Assembly (NCBI GenBank): GCA_048013815.1
Contig: CM106586.1
Coordinates: 1,798,001 to 1,862,000 of the forward strand
Source: Setoptus koraiensis
Taxonomy: Eukaryota > Arthropoda
Reading direction: 5' to 3'
Length of the DNA stretch: 64,000 nucleotides
The position numbers and the translations under genes are program-made. The first letter of the stretch is position 1. Every line of letters starts with the position of its first letter. Below, piece by piece: positions 12,201-22,024 of this stretch. Under the pieces are notes generated by a model. The model did no database searches. It was not told the DNA's origin and saw only the letters and a list, made by a program, of their open reading frames with translations.

Positions 12201-14123
12201 GTTTGTGCAATCTCGTTATCTAATTAATCTAATGTATTAGCAAAAGAATGAGCAGAGCGCGAGAGGCAGCCAAGAGACGGGGAGAGAGCGAGATAGCGAG
12301 AGAGCGAGAGATGCCAGAGAGACGAGAGACAGCACAAACGAGAGACGCAAGCGAATCCCCTTGGCGTCTTATCTCATTATGTCGACTGTGACGGGCAACA
12401 TGATGTTGAATTAATCCCACTCGTCATCGCAACAGTCGAATTGTCGTCGCTGGTTGCTGGCCGCGATTCCAATTTCCAGAAACAACCATAAACTTATCAT
12501 ACCTTTGCCATTACCCACCAATTTATGCCCTGCATTTAACCTGTTGTTGTCATCGTTGTTTGTCGTCGCTGTCGTTGGTGCCGTCGTCGTCGTCGTCGCG
12601 CTGGTTGTTTGACATTCTGCACAATGTTATGCACAATGTTGCCTGGCTCCCGTCGGCCGACAACGACGACGACGACGACAACAGCAGCAGCGACGACAAC
12701 GGCAGCAGTGGCAGTAGCAGCAACAGGTGAACAGGAGTATGTCGTTAAACTCATAAAAAACGAACCAACCAACCGGCCAGCTCGTTGTATCTCGTTTGCA
12801 TACTATTCAAACGACGGCCAGAGTATACGTGCCCACTAATCAACTGTTGCCACTGCTCGGCTAGACACTGAAACTTAACTCCACTTGCATTACATTTGTC
12901 AGTGTTGCTGTTGCCAGCCAATGGGCAGCAGCAGCAACAAGCGGCGAATGGCAAATGTTCGTACAAGCGGCCAGAGAGATAATCAAATTTAGAGAGAAGC
13001 GAAAATAGTTTCTGGCTTGTGCTTGTGCGTTTGTGTGTCCACATTTCAATTAATTTAGCTAATTCTTTGCATCATTGCGACTCGATTTGTTTGTGCCTTG
13101 GCTCTGTGAGACTCGCTGCTCGCCATTCTTTACCTGTTGCCCATAACAAACAAACAAACAAACCAACCAACGGACGGACAGACGAACGGACAAACGAACA
13201 GATTTGTTGTGGCATCCATTTGGCAGCCATTAGATACGCGAACAAGCGAATAAGCCAAGACTCGAGCTCAGCTGAGTGGCGCGATTCGCGGCCGAATGCT
13301 GGCCGGCCTATAATGGTCAACTGGTCAGGTGTCGGCGGTCAAGTGGTTAGCGAATGGACGCGGCCAGAGAGAGAGAGAGCGAGAGTGGAAGCGGCAAAAA
13401 GGGGCGTCAATCATCACACCTGGCGGCGAGTGGGCAAAGATAAAAGAGGAAAGATAATTTCTTTCTCTTCTCTTGTTTCTGTTGTCTTGTCGTTGGAACA
13501 CACACACTTCGCAACGGCAACAGCACGCTGTCGGTTCGGCCGCCGATTCGGCCACTTCGGTCAGTTCGGCCTGCTCAGCTGATTCAGCCGATTCGCCGAT
13601 TCGACGATTCGCCGATGAATTTTCGAGCCGACGATTCAATTGTGAATTATCAATGTTGTGCTGCTACAGGTTATTAGTGAAAGCTGAGCACGCAACAAAT
13701 CTGATGACTTCATTACCTGCAATCACCTGTATTATATTGTATTATACTGCATTGCACTGCATTACACTGCATCATGCTGCATCATGCTGCATCATGCTGC
13801 ATCATGCTGCATTATATTGCATTATATGGCACGGCAACAATGCTGCCATTATATGTATAAAAGTTGATAGCGGCGATACCAAACGAGCAAATGAGCAAAT
13901 GCTCAAATGGTGAGCCCATGATCATGCGCCATCGTCGGCCGCATCATTGCATATTGGGCCGGCACCATGCCGCCAGCAGCACAGGTAAGCGATGCGCACT
14001 TTCACTTCACCTGTATCGCCCGTAACTCGCCTCTACTCACCTGTGCTCACCTGTATCGGCCAGCGAGAGTGGGCGAGAGCACGCCTCTCGACCATGACAG
14101 CGAGCCTATATTTGTGCTGGCCG

Positions 14124-14187
<64 letters not shown>

Positions 14188-16273
14188 TGCGCCGAAGGAA
14201 GAAATTGAATTATCATAATGTCATAATAATAATAATAGTAATATAATAATATAATAATAACAATATAACAACATAATAGCATGTCGGCCGCCCAGCATGA
14301 CCACTGTTGTTGCTGCTGTTGCCTGATGTTGTTGTTGTTGTTGTCGTTGTTGCTGTTGTTGCCGCTGTTGCTGCTGGCCAGTGGTCGGTGGTCCGTGGTG
14401 CGTGTTGCCGTTCAGCCACCAACGAAGTTTGTGTTGGCCATACCAACAACCGGTCGTGATATATATCAGTCATAATCGTGAGAGCTCGCTCTTGTCGCTG
14501 CTCATCCATTAGTGGTGATCCGCGTTCCGACAAGCGTCAAAACACCCGCCACACAACGCCTAGAGACGGCCCACCGAACACCTACCCACCAGCACTGTCA
14601 TGTACTAGTAGTAGTCGGCCAGCCGACCACCAGAAATTCCGACAACGGCCAGCAGGTGAGCTCGAGTTCATTCTTTTTTTCGCTTTTCGTTTGCCTCTTG
14701 GCGCTGCCTGTGTGAGCAAGCAACAACCCGCTTGCAAGCTAAACAACAGCAACAGCAACAACAACGGCAACAGCAACATCAGCTAATTTAGCCATTGTGT
14801 GCCGCGCCGATGGTGTGGTCTCTCTGGTCGGCACACACACACACACACACGCACACCTGATGATATAAAGCCGGCCAATGAGTGAACACAATTAGCCAGC
14901 TATTTGTGCTCACCTTGATTCGCGCTGTCACTGTTTGCTCGCCCGCCTGCCTGCCTCTTCAAGCGCCTGCCAACAAAACCTAATTAACATTGATATGCTA
15001 ATTAGCGCCCCCTCCCCCTCCAATAACAACAATTATATTGTTAAGCTTATTAGCTTATTATGAGTGTTGTAGCAGACGACGACGAGCATCATTTAATTGT
15101 CCGTTTAACAATTGCAAGAGCCCGTGAGATTGGCCTCTGTACGTGTCCGCTATGCGCTAGCATCCAGCATCGTATAGTTTAGTGGTCGATGGGCCGTATA
15201 GCCACTATGCGGCCCATCGACAAACAGCGCGCCGGACAAAAGCGGCCATGACTTTGAATAACTTTTAACTTTCAACCTGTGACTTGTGACTGATAAACAC
15301 TGATGACACACACGAAAACTAATAAATACTCTCTCTGTGTTTGTCCGTTTCTCTCAATTGATCATGAACATGTGATGTTGCCGGCTGTAACTCCACTTTT
15401 GGTTTGTATGTTGGTCGCTTGTTTGTAAATGAACCACGTTACAGGTTGTTGACGATAGGAAGAAACTCAAATGCAAATGCCACGGAGTGTCAGGTGAGTG
15501 AGCTTGCGGACACGTTGTAAGGGTCGTCACGCAGATAATGATAATGATAATGATAATGATGATAATGTTCTCCTAACCAACCGAGAAACAAAACTAATCA
15601 AACAAAACAAACACAATCTCCCATGCCAAACAACGCACAGGCTCGTGCACGTTCGAAACCTGCTGGATGAGGTTGCCCGATTTTCGCGATGTCAGCAACA
15701 GGTTGCACGAGAAATACAATGATCCGCTGCGTATAGTGTCCATCTCTAGCAAACAATTGACAAGCAGCAACAACAACAATAAGAACAAGCGATCTCAGAG
15801 ACAAACATCATCATATAAGTATAACAACAACAATTTAATTGCCTACAATTCACATGGTGTCAAATTAAACAGAGCGCCCGCCAGAGACGATCTCGTCTAC
15901 TACGACGATTCGCCAGATTTCTGTATCGCCAACGACAGGTTCGACGTGAAAGGTAAGCACTCTCATATATTCATCATCATATATGTTTGTTTTTATTTGT
16001 ATTTATTTGCATATATCGCATGCAAATGATTATCGATAGACAACTGATCGTTTTTTTTATCATCTATTTACTATCTATTATTGACTAGGCACTCGCGGAA
16101 GGACGTGCAACGAGACGTCCACGGGCCCAGACAGTTGTGACAATCTCTGCTGCGGAAGGGGATACAAGACAGAGATCAGAGAGGAACGTTACAAATGCGA
16201 ATTTGAGTTAATATGGGTCAAACCAAAATTTAAATGGTGCAGTCGTAAAAAGACTACACACTCTTGTCTATAG
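9275..16273 (+). CDS. Wnt1: Wnt ligand, Wnt1-like, divergent C-terminus (4 exons)
   Basis: Secreted lipid-modified morphogen acting through Frizzled/LRP. Exons 9275-10186, 15445-15493, 15641-15952 and 16089-16273 join in phase with GT-AG borders to give 485 residues. The start at 9275 gives a clean signal peptide ([20 protein letters not shown]). An ATG at 9134 would put 47 residues before it and lies upstream of a likely acceptor. A Gln/His-rich tract follows (roughly residues 25-80), then the Wnt core: [64 protein letters not shown] carries the Porcupine-acylated serine, split by introns as in other Wnts. [11 protein letters not shown] and [12 protein letters not shown] follow, ending in HSCL as Wnt1 does. 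Oddities are the Q/H/K-rich insertions and the loss of the FHWCC motif and four C-terminal cysteines. AATAAA lies at 16302-16307. Wnt membership is near certain; Wnt1 class is likely. Confidence 0.85.
10232..10715 (+). mobile_element. MITE-like repeat, copy C
   Basis: Third copy of the family, inside Wnt intron 1. The right end, GAAATGTACGCTGATGAAAC plus GACC, is the inverted match of the left end of copy A. The part from about 10550 to 10715 aligns with copy A from about 6025 to 6185. The left half is poorly conserved. No coding capacity is seen. Confidence 0.5.
12158..12206 (+). repeat. (TTTG)n microsatellite
   Basis: A tetranucleotide tract of TTTG units with one interruption, in Wnt intron 1. 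Confidence 0.85.
13735..13830 (+). repeat. Tandem repeat, 10-bp unit CTGCATCATG and variants
   Basis: Four or more head-to-tail copies of a ten-base unit, flanked by degraded units (CTGCATTACA, TTGCATTATA). The run lies in Wnt intron 1. Open reading through it is a by-product of the repeat. Confidence 0.85.
14127..14187 (+). repeat. (GT)n microsatellite
   Basis: An uninterrupted run of about 30 GT units in Wnt intron 1, likely to vary in length between individuals. Confidence 0.9.
15186..15220. repeat. Near-perfect hairpin, 16-bp stem and 3-base loop
   Basis: TCGATGGGCCGTATAG is followed by CCA and then CTATGCGGCCCATCGA, which is its reverse complement but for one G-T pair. It lies 225 bp upstream of Wnt exon 2. 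The loop is too small for a usual microRNA precursor. It may form a cruciform or be a protein-binding palindrome. Confidence 0.8.
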
Positions 16274-16540
16274 GAACACACTTGTACAAAAAATTGTAAA
16301 CAATAAACAAGCAATCTTGATATCATTTTATACACAATCACTATCAAAAATCTCCATACAATCGATTAAGCCATTCCTTTTTCATCGCATCCGAACGGCT
16401 TACAACTTTCAGGCAGATGTCACTTTTGTGCCGTCTAGATGGCTATTATAACGAGATCATATGGGCAAAGACGAGCTAAAATAACCGGAGCTTTCATTTG
16501 ATGAGCTCGAGGCGGTTCGTGAGAAATTTCTAGAGTGGGT

Positions 16541-17023
16541 AGCAGTGTTTATCAACCATATTGCCTCTTGCTAATCAAGCCGTTCAAATGACAGTTGCTA
16601 CATCGTTGAAGCTGACGGCATCATATCTTCACCATTTATTCGAGCATTTAGTGATAGATCTTTGGTAATTCACAAGATCGAGTTAGACCTTCTTCAATGT
16701 GGCTACCCAGGCTAGATCAACAAAACTAGCGTTGGTCGAAGTTGCCCCAGTTTCTACGATTGTAACGATATTTTTTCTGAAGCCAGCCCTCGAATCTCTC
16801 AAAACTTGTGAACTGCGACGCTCTTTGTCGCCATTGTTTCAATACTAAATAGAAAACCTAAAAATAGGCATTTCTCTCATGGGGATGAATAAATGTATCT
16901 CTAACATTCGATTACACATGTCTGAAATGTACGACCATGCAACACTCGTTCTATGAAATGTCCGTTCTTTGGATTGTGTTTCGAGGAAGTGCTCGAAAAT
17001 GAAATGTGCGCTGATGAACGACC
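16541..17023 (+). mobile_element. MITE-like repeat, copy B
   Basis: Aligns along nearly its whole length with copy A (about 5772-6260). The right end, GAAATGTGCGCTGATGAACG plus ACC, keeps the terminal inverted repeat. The left end is lost or too diverged to see. No open frame of note. It lies between the Wnt gene and the secreted protein gene. Confidence 0.6.
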
Positions 17024-17391
17024 CTATTCCAGTAAATTGACGGACATCATGAGATAGTTTGTCAGAAAATATGTCAAAATCGTGCCCCGAAGCTCTTCAT
17101 CGGCGTTTGTGCTAGCTCCCTGACGATCCAAAAAGCTAAAATTAGAAATGTTTGAGTGCAAATACCTGGCTTCGATCTCGAATGGCTATATAAAATTGAA
17201 TACTCAACATTTTTTTATTTATTTTTCGTAAAACACAAACCCGCTCAGCGCAGATTATCTGTCTACCATACTTACAGTAGATGAATAACTTCTATATCGA
17301 GTCCTCTGACAAGATTTGCTTCTCTCAATACTACAACCAATTAGACACTTGATAAGTACAACGAACTATACTAACTGACTATAGCTAAAAA

Positions 17392-18144
17392 ATGAAGTTC
17401 ATCGACGTTATCGGTGTAGCCGTTATAGCTATTTCATTGTTTATAAGTTACACGCACCCAATCGGAGCAGAGCCAAGGGAACTTACTTTTCATATGCAAA
17501 TAAAAGAGATAAATGTCGCAATAGAAAAATGGTTCAACGAAGAATCGAATGTCGGAAATGCGACCATGGCTTTGTTCGGTATATCTAGCGAAGCTCATCG
17601 TCAAAGTAAGGCCAATCATTGGCCCAGACAAATGATGCGAGTATTGCAAGTTGCCACTGGAGTGTCCCCGTCGGACCAGATAGATATAGCAAGCATGCAT
17701 CTTGTTGTTGCTGGCTTGAAGTACAATGATGAAGCAACAAAGCAAGTGTTTCTTTCTCGATTTGAGAGGTTCTTGGAAACAAAATACCCATTTTTGGATG
17801 CGAATAATGCGCTACAAAAAAGAAAAGTGTTTTATAAACAAGTGGATGAACTGTGTGATCCTTACAAGGCAACAACTAAAAGAAAATACAACTTCTATGG
17901 TGCCATCCAATGGCTGCTCCAAGCGAAAGCATTCGAATATTTAAACGATAGAGAATTTATCAGTTCTGTTTCTCATACTGATGAACCCATTTCTCAATTA
18001 TATGCTGCTGCAATGGTTTGTCATTTCATTCGGTCTATGAGAGTGTACAACAGTAAAGGAGATAAGAACTTTGAGTTATATTTGCCAAGTTTTAGCGCTG
18101 ACGAGGTCTCTGGCTGGCCTTATGCACCCTTTGATAATCAATAA
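17392..18144 (+). CDS. Unrecognised secreted protein, 250 aa
   Basis: I do not recognise this family. The protein opens with a signal peptide (MKFIDVIGVAVIAISLFISY, cleavage likely near residue 26, after IGA). The rest is mostly helical and polar with only two cysteines after the signal (LCDPY and MVCHF), which could form one disulfide. Aromatic-rich pieces such as KYNFYGAIQWLLQAKAFEYL and a WPYAPFDNQ tail are distinctive. No membrane segment or enzyme motif is visible. It is a single exon with an AAAA-preceded ATG, and a polyadenylation signal (18147-18152) begins three bases after the stop. The clean signal peptide and sustained coding pattern make it a real gene in my view. It may be lineage-restricted. 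Confidence 0.7.
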   Translation: MKFIDVIGVAVIAISLFISYTHPIGAEPRELTFHMQIKEINVAIEKWFNEESNVGNATMALFGISSEAHRQSKANHWPRQMMRVLQVATGVSPSDQIDIASMHLVVAGLKYNDEATKQVFLSRFERFLETKYPFLDANNALQKRKVFYKQVDELCDPYKATTKRKYNFYGAIQWLLQAKAFEYLNDREFISSVSHTDEPISQLYAAAMVCHFIRSMRVYNSKGDKNFELYLPSFSADEVSGWPYAPFDNQ

Positions 18145-19321
18145 TCAATAAAACGATCAGTGAGTTTAGCAAATGGATGCGATATCACTGTGACATGATC
18201 ACAATAAGAAGCCAATATTTAGCAGCACAAACTCGATGGGCTTTTTGCTCTTTGACTTAATCTTCATCCGAAATCAACCGATTAAGCGAGTGATTCAGAT
18301 GGACAAGTCAACCGTTTGTTGACGGATTCTCGCGCTCGGTGTCGCCTGCTAGCAATCTTCGTACACTTCATAATTTCAGAACGGATTTTTCACGCGATAC
18401 TATAGTATAGTGATACGATACTATATTACCTAGGAGCTGTAGTAAAACAATAAACTCATGAGACACTCACATGTCTTAGAACTGTTTTCTAGCAATATCA
18501 GTGATGCGTTCGACTGTATCATTTGCATAGGTACAAAATCAAATATCTCTGCATACTGACATTTATTTGGACATTCAATTAGGTGTTTATCGCGCCTGGG
18601 ATATATCAAGTGGCAATAGAGCATGCCGGTGGATAATCGGCTTGTTTTGTTCCAAAAATAAATCTGTTGTGATCACTGATCGGAGGCCACCTACATTGAT
18701 GCCAATCTCACTTATGTTCGATAAAGACGTCCGATTTCAACAAATCCCTTCAGCTATTTTGTTCTACGGACCAGAGGTGATGGTCGGCAATTTATACTTT
18801 TGCTGTGCTCTAAATGCAGCAGATTTCGAAGCATTGTGTTTCGGTTGTTAATATCGAACATGGGTAATTTTATTGAGAGCGAATTCCGCCAAAGAGAGTA
18901 GGAAAGAATTCTATGGCCACCTAGCTTTGTATAACACTAACAATTCTTTTGACTTTAAAATCAAAATTTAAGCCTTAATTAGCATTGCTATGTTAATTTG
19001 CACTAATAAATAGTGTTTTGTTTTAAATGAACACCGACAACAACATGTTAAGTTGCCAGCAAGTTGTAGATGAAAGAAGCGCGGATGCCACCGGCCGTCA
19101 AAAGAGTTGTGAATCATGTCCTTTGATGCTTATCAATTGAAGGTTCCAACAGTCGCGAATTCATTTTCTCCTTTATCTTTTTCTTGCTTCCTCTCGTTGT
19201 GTTGCTCAGTGAAGGAAATTCGACTTGAATCCATTTCTCGTAAACAAAGCTTTCTAATTGCACTCAGTTTGGACTCAAATGGAACAACATGGAACCATTG
19301 AAGGGCAGCCCTCCACAGACA
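18145..19321. other. Intergenic, no gene seen
   Basis: AT-rich spacer with the 3' flank of the secreted protein gene. An open frame at 18567-18851 has no recognisable content and begins in unremarkable sequence, so I do not call it. Confidence 0.4.
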
Positions 19322-20150
19322 GTCACAGCACATGCCGCTTTGGAGAAAGCAGCTAATTTCCTTGGTTGTAAAATTGAACATATACCCGTCGATAGAGTCA
19401 CCTACAAAGTGGACATGAAGTTGGACGAGCTATCCATCCAAGAACTATGATGCTGGTCGGCTCGGAACCACAGTTTCCGCATGGAATCGTTGACGCAATA
19501 TCCGCCGTTGGCAAGCTCGTCCGAGAGAGGGATATATCTGTTCATGTTGATGCTCGCCTAGGTGCATTAGCGCGATCGCGCTCAACAGTCTCGATTTGAA
19601 ATAGGAAAGGCTAGGTTTTAAACACAAATCTCTTCGGTTGATATCAAAAGCACGCAAGCTAGACGATCCGAGAATACACTAATGAATTATGTACGTCAAA
19701 TAGTCACAAAAGATATCAATATTAGTCCTATGAATGTTTTACATCAACTCAGCGATGAGAACAGATCTGTAGCAAATAATTAGTGTGCGCAATCTGTATC
19801 CGGTTAAAATAGTAGATATTTGTTGAATATCATCTTTTTCCTAATGAACAATCAAGACTACGAGTTAATAAGGGAGAAAGGCAGACTGATTGGCCCGGTC
19901 GAATTTATGCCTCACCCACACTACCAGAAAGTAGACCTGGAGCCCTCATTGCTTGGGCCACTTGCGCCTTGCTAATTTGCCACGGCCAGACTGGATATGT
20001 GGAGGCCACGAAGAAAATTCTCGCCGAAACTGAACTCATTTGAGACGAATTGAGCCAAGTTCAAAGGTTCGAGTTACCTGACAATTCTTCAGTGAGTGTG
20101 CTCTCGTTTGCTTGATGGCAACAAATATATTTACAGGTCAAGCGGACTCG
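19322..20150 (+). pseudogene. S1P lyase pseudogene (partial duplicate)
   Basis: A broken copy of the lyase gene at the window start. 19322-19563 matches 91-336 at roughly 90 percent by eye, and 19882-20116 matches about 513-746. A weaker match runs on into the lipase stop codon region. The intervening part of the gene (about 337-512), which encodes the GGFLLPF segment and the PLP lysine motif SADTHKYG, is missing and replaced by about 318 bp of unrelated DNA. Small deletions shift the frame in the first block (after GACATGAAGTTG), and a TGA interrupts the second at 20041, where the intact gene has a codon for arginine (CGG). It therefore cannot make a working lyase. The duplication looks recent and the copy has the same orientation as the parent. 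Confidence 0.9.
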
Positions 20151-22024
20151 AGTGGGCACGGAATCTCGTCGTTGATTTGTTGATACAACGAACGAGATGA
20201 TCCATGTGAAACAAACGAGTTTGGTTTATTTATTATTGATTTGTCATTATCACTACTATCAATACTGTTGACATGATTATCAGCAGCATAACTATTGAGC
20301 CTAATTTGGTCAATTGAATTGCCAATCGACACTGATCTAGTTCTTTCGGACACATTATGTTGCATATAGTTGCCACCATGAATAACATTATTATTACTAT
20401 TACTATATGACTGTGATTGTTTTATATTTGACTTGCTACTAGTATTGCTAATATCACTTTTGTCAGACATCACCGGGCTCATTATGTCAGCCTCGAGTTT
20501 GGATTTAAATGCGGCAATCGGAACTTGTTGGCCTCCTAGAATAATTTCAAATTTCGATCCTTTTCTTTTCACTGCCAACGATTGTAAGAATGTCAACAAA
20601 TTGTATAAACTTTGTAAAAGTTCTTTCCTAATGTTAGGCACTGTCTGCCAAATTTTCTGCATGGCAATCATAGCTACATCAATAGGTATGTAACAGGGCG
20701 TTGTAATCCAGGTGAGAAATTTCACTGGCCTAGATTGAGTAAACCAACTAGTGATACCTTGGTTGGCCGGTTTACTGCTAGCTAAATTGGGAAACTTGAG
20801 GATCTGTGAATCATTGTTCGCTGTACAAATGCAACCTACGTGATGATTGTTGTCGTTGTTGTTTATATCTGTTGTTACAGTATCGTATGCTGTCACAGGA
20901 ATCAACATAACACTAACATCTTCATCTTCTTCTGTTTCGTCGTCATCATCATCATCGTCATCATCTATAGACAGGTTGTCAAGTACGTCCGAATAGGAAG
21001 ATCCGTACAATGTGGTTGAGTCACCAGGTGACGACGATTGGACAACATTGATGGGAATACAATTCAATTTTAGTGGAACACACGGTATACAAGCTAATTG
21101 TTTTCGTTCACGCAAGTATGCTAGAGCATCATTGAAGCCTTGGTTATACAATTTGCTCAAAGCTTCCGGTGGTGGCGGTATCAAAGAATTGAAAACTCTG
21201 TAAATGTTGCCTGGTGAAATTGAAAATGATGTATTGGATAGACTGACTTGCAATAGGTGCAAATAGTCGTCCTTGGGACAAATGTCGGCCTCGCCAGCAA
21301 ACGGTGACACTGTGATGGTGGTAGAGGGATCTTCAAACTTTAATAAATTATTACTGAAACCGCCATCCATGTAGGAGACACCTTTGTATTTGGGCGGCAC
21401 AAAACCCGACCAAAATGGTATGAAGGAGCTACAAATGAGCGCCTGAATAACATCTTCTTTCGAATCAAACTGGCTTATAATAACATTTTGGCCATCTTCA
21501 ACTCGTGTCAGCGAGATATGCAAAATTCCTGTTACTGTCTTGTGGACATCGTCGGACAAACTGTTGTCGAGGGCATTATAAACAAGCTCGTTGACATTGA
21601 ACGACGGATGAAACGGACCTAGAGCTCTCTCACGAGCCTTCAAGGCCACATTTAATATGGCATTGAGACAATCGCTGATGTGTTTAGCTCCAGAAATGTG
21701 AGCCACTGCCACTATGGCTCCCACTGAGGAACCGGCTATTTTTTTTAAGGACATTTGCGGGGCGTACTGATTGATACAACTAGACACTCCGACGTGATAC
21801 ATTCCTAGGAAGCCGCATCCACAAAATGAGAGATATTCGCCACCGTGAGATTCACTAGTAATTGGTGTTGTTCCGCATTCATTGTGTTTTTTATTGCTGA
21901 CTAAATCCTCTAATTTTTTTCTATCTAGCTCGACCTCTTGCTGCTGGTGCAGATGTTGTTGCTGTTGTCGTTGGTGCTGTTGCTGCGACCTCGGAGGGCT
22001 GTCTGCAACTGTTTGATAGTTCAT
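20138..22024 (-). CDS. Patatin-like phospholipase / triglyceride lipase (ATGL/brummer type)
   Basis: ATGL-type lipases remove the first fatty acid from triglycerides at the lipid droplet. The 628-residue protein starts with a Gln/His-rich tail, then the patatin domain: oxyanion loop GCGFLG (69-74), nucleophile elbow GSSVG (98-102, Ser100) and DGG (220-222, Asp220), a complete Ser-Asp dyad. SFCGCGFLGMYHVGV and FVPPKYKGVSYMDGG are typical of the PNPLA2/brummer group. After about residue 310 come a stretch of about ten Asp residues with acidic flanks, a conserved-looking WITTPCYIPIDVAMIAMQKI helix that may help bind droplets, and a Ser/Asn-rich tail. It is intronless. The last codons overlap the antisense of the S1P lyase pseudogene. 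Function is well supported; the exact PNPLA orthologue is less so. Confidence 0.9.
   Translation of the reverse strand: MNYQTVADSPPRSQQQHQRQQQQHLHQQQEVELDRKKLEDLVSNKKHNECGTTPITSESHGGEYLSFCGCGFLGMYHVGVSSCINQYAPQMSLKKIAGSSVGAIVAVAHISGAKHISDCLNAILNVALKARERALGPFHPSFNVNELVYNALDNSLSDDVHKTVTGILHISLTRVEDGQNVIISQFDSKEDVIQALICSSFIPFWSGFVPPKYKGVSYMDGGFSNNLLKFEDPSTTITVSPFAGEADICPKDDYLHLLQVSLSNTSFSISPGNIYRVFNSLIPPPPEALSKLYNQGFNDALAYLRERKQLACIPCVPLKLNCIPINVVQSSSPGDSTTLYGSSYSDVLDNLSIDDDDDDDDDETEEDEDVSVMLIPVTAYDTVTTDINNNDNNHHVGCICTANNDSQILKFPNLASSKPANQGITSWFTQSRPVKFLTWITTPCYIPIDVAMIAMQKIWQTVPNIRKELLQSLYNLLTFLQSLAVKRKGSKFEIILGGQQVPIAAFKSKLEADIMSPVMSDKSDISNTSSKSNIKQSQSYSNSNNNVIHGGNYMQHNVSERTRSVSIGNSIDQIRLNSYAADNHVNSIDSSDNDKSIINKPNSFVSHGSSRSLYQQINDEIPCPLESA

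Larger units (their letters stand above)
10187..15444 (+). other. Wnt intron 1 (5.3 kb)
   Basis: Bounded by GTAAGT at 10187 and an acceptor ending at 15444. It holds MITE copy C, many GTT/CAA runs, a TTTG tract, a 10-bp tandem repeat, a long GT tract and a tight hairpin at 15186-15220. No exon is recognised inside, although several open frames exist because the repeats lack stops. Confidence 0.7.

Noticed and set aside
13992-14246. Open frames through the GT, GTT and GTC runs in Wnt intron 1
   Set aside because: Simple repeats lack stop codons and create long frames of Cys/Val or Leu runs; not genes.
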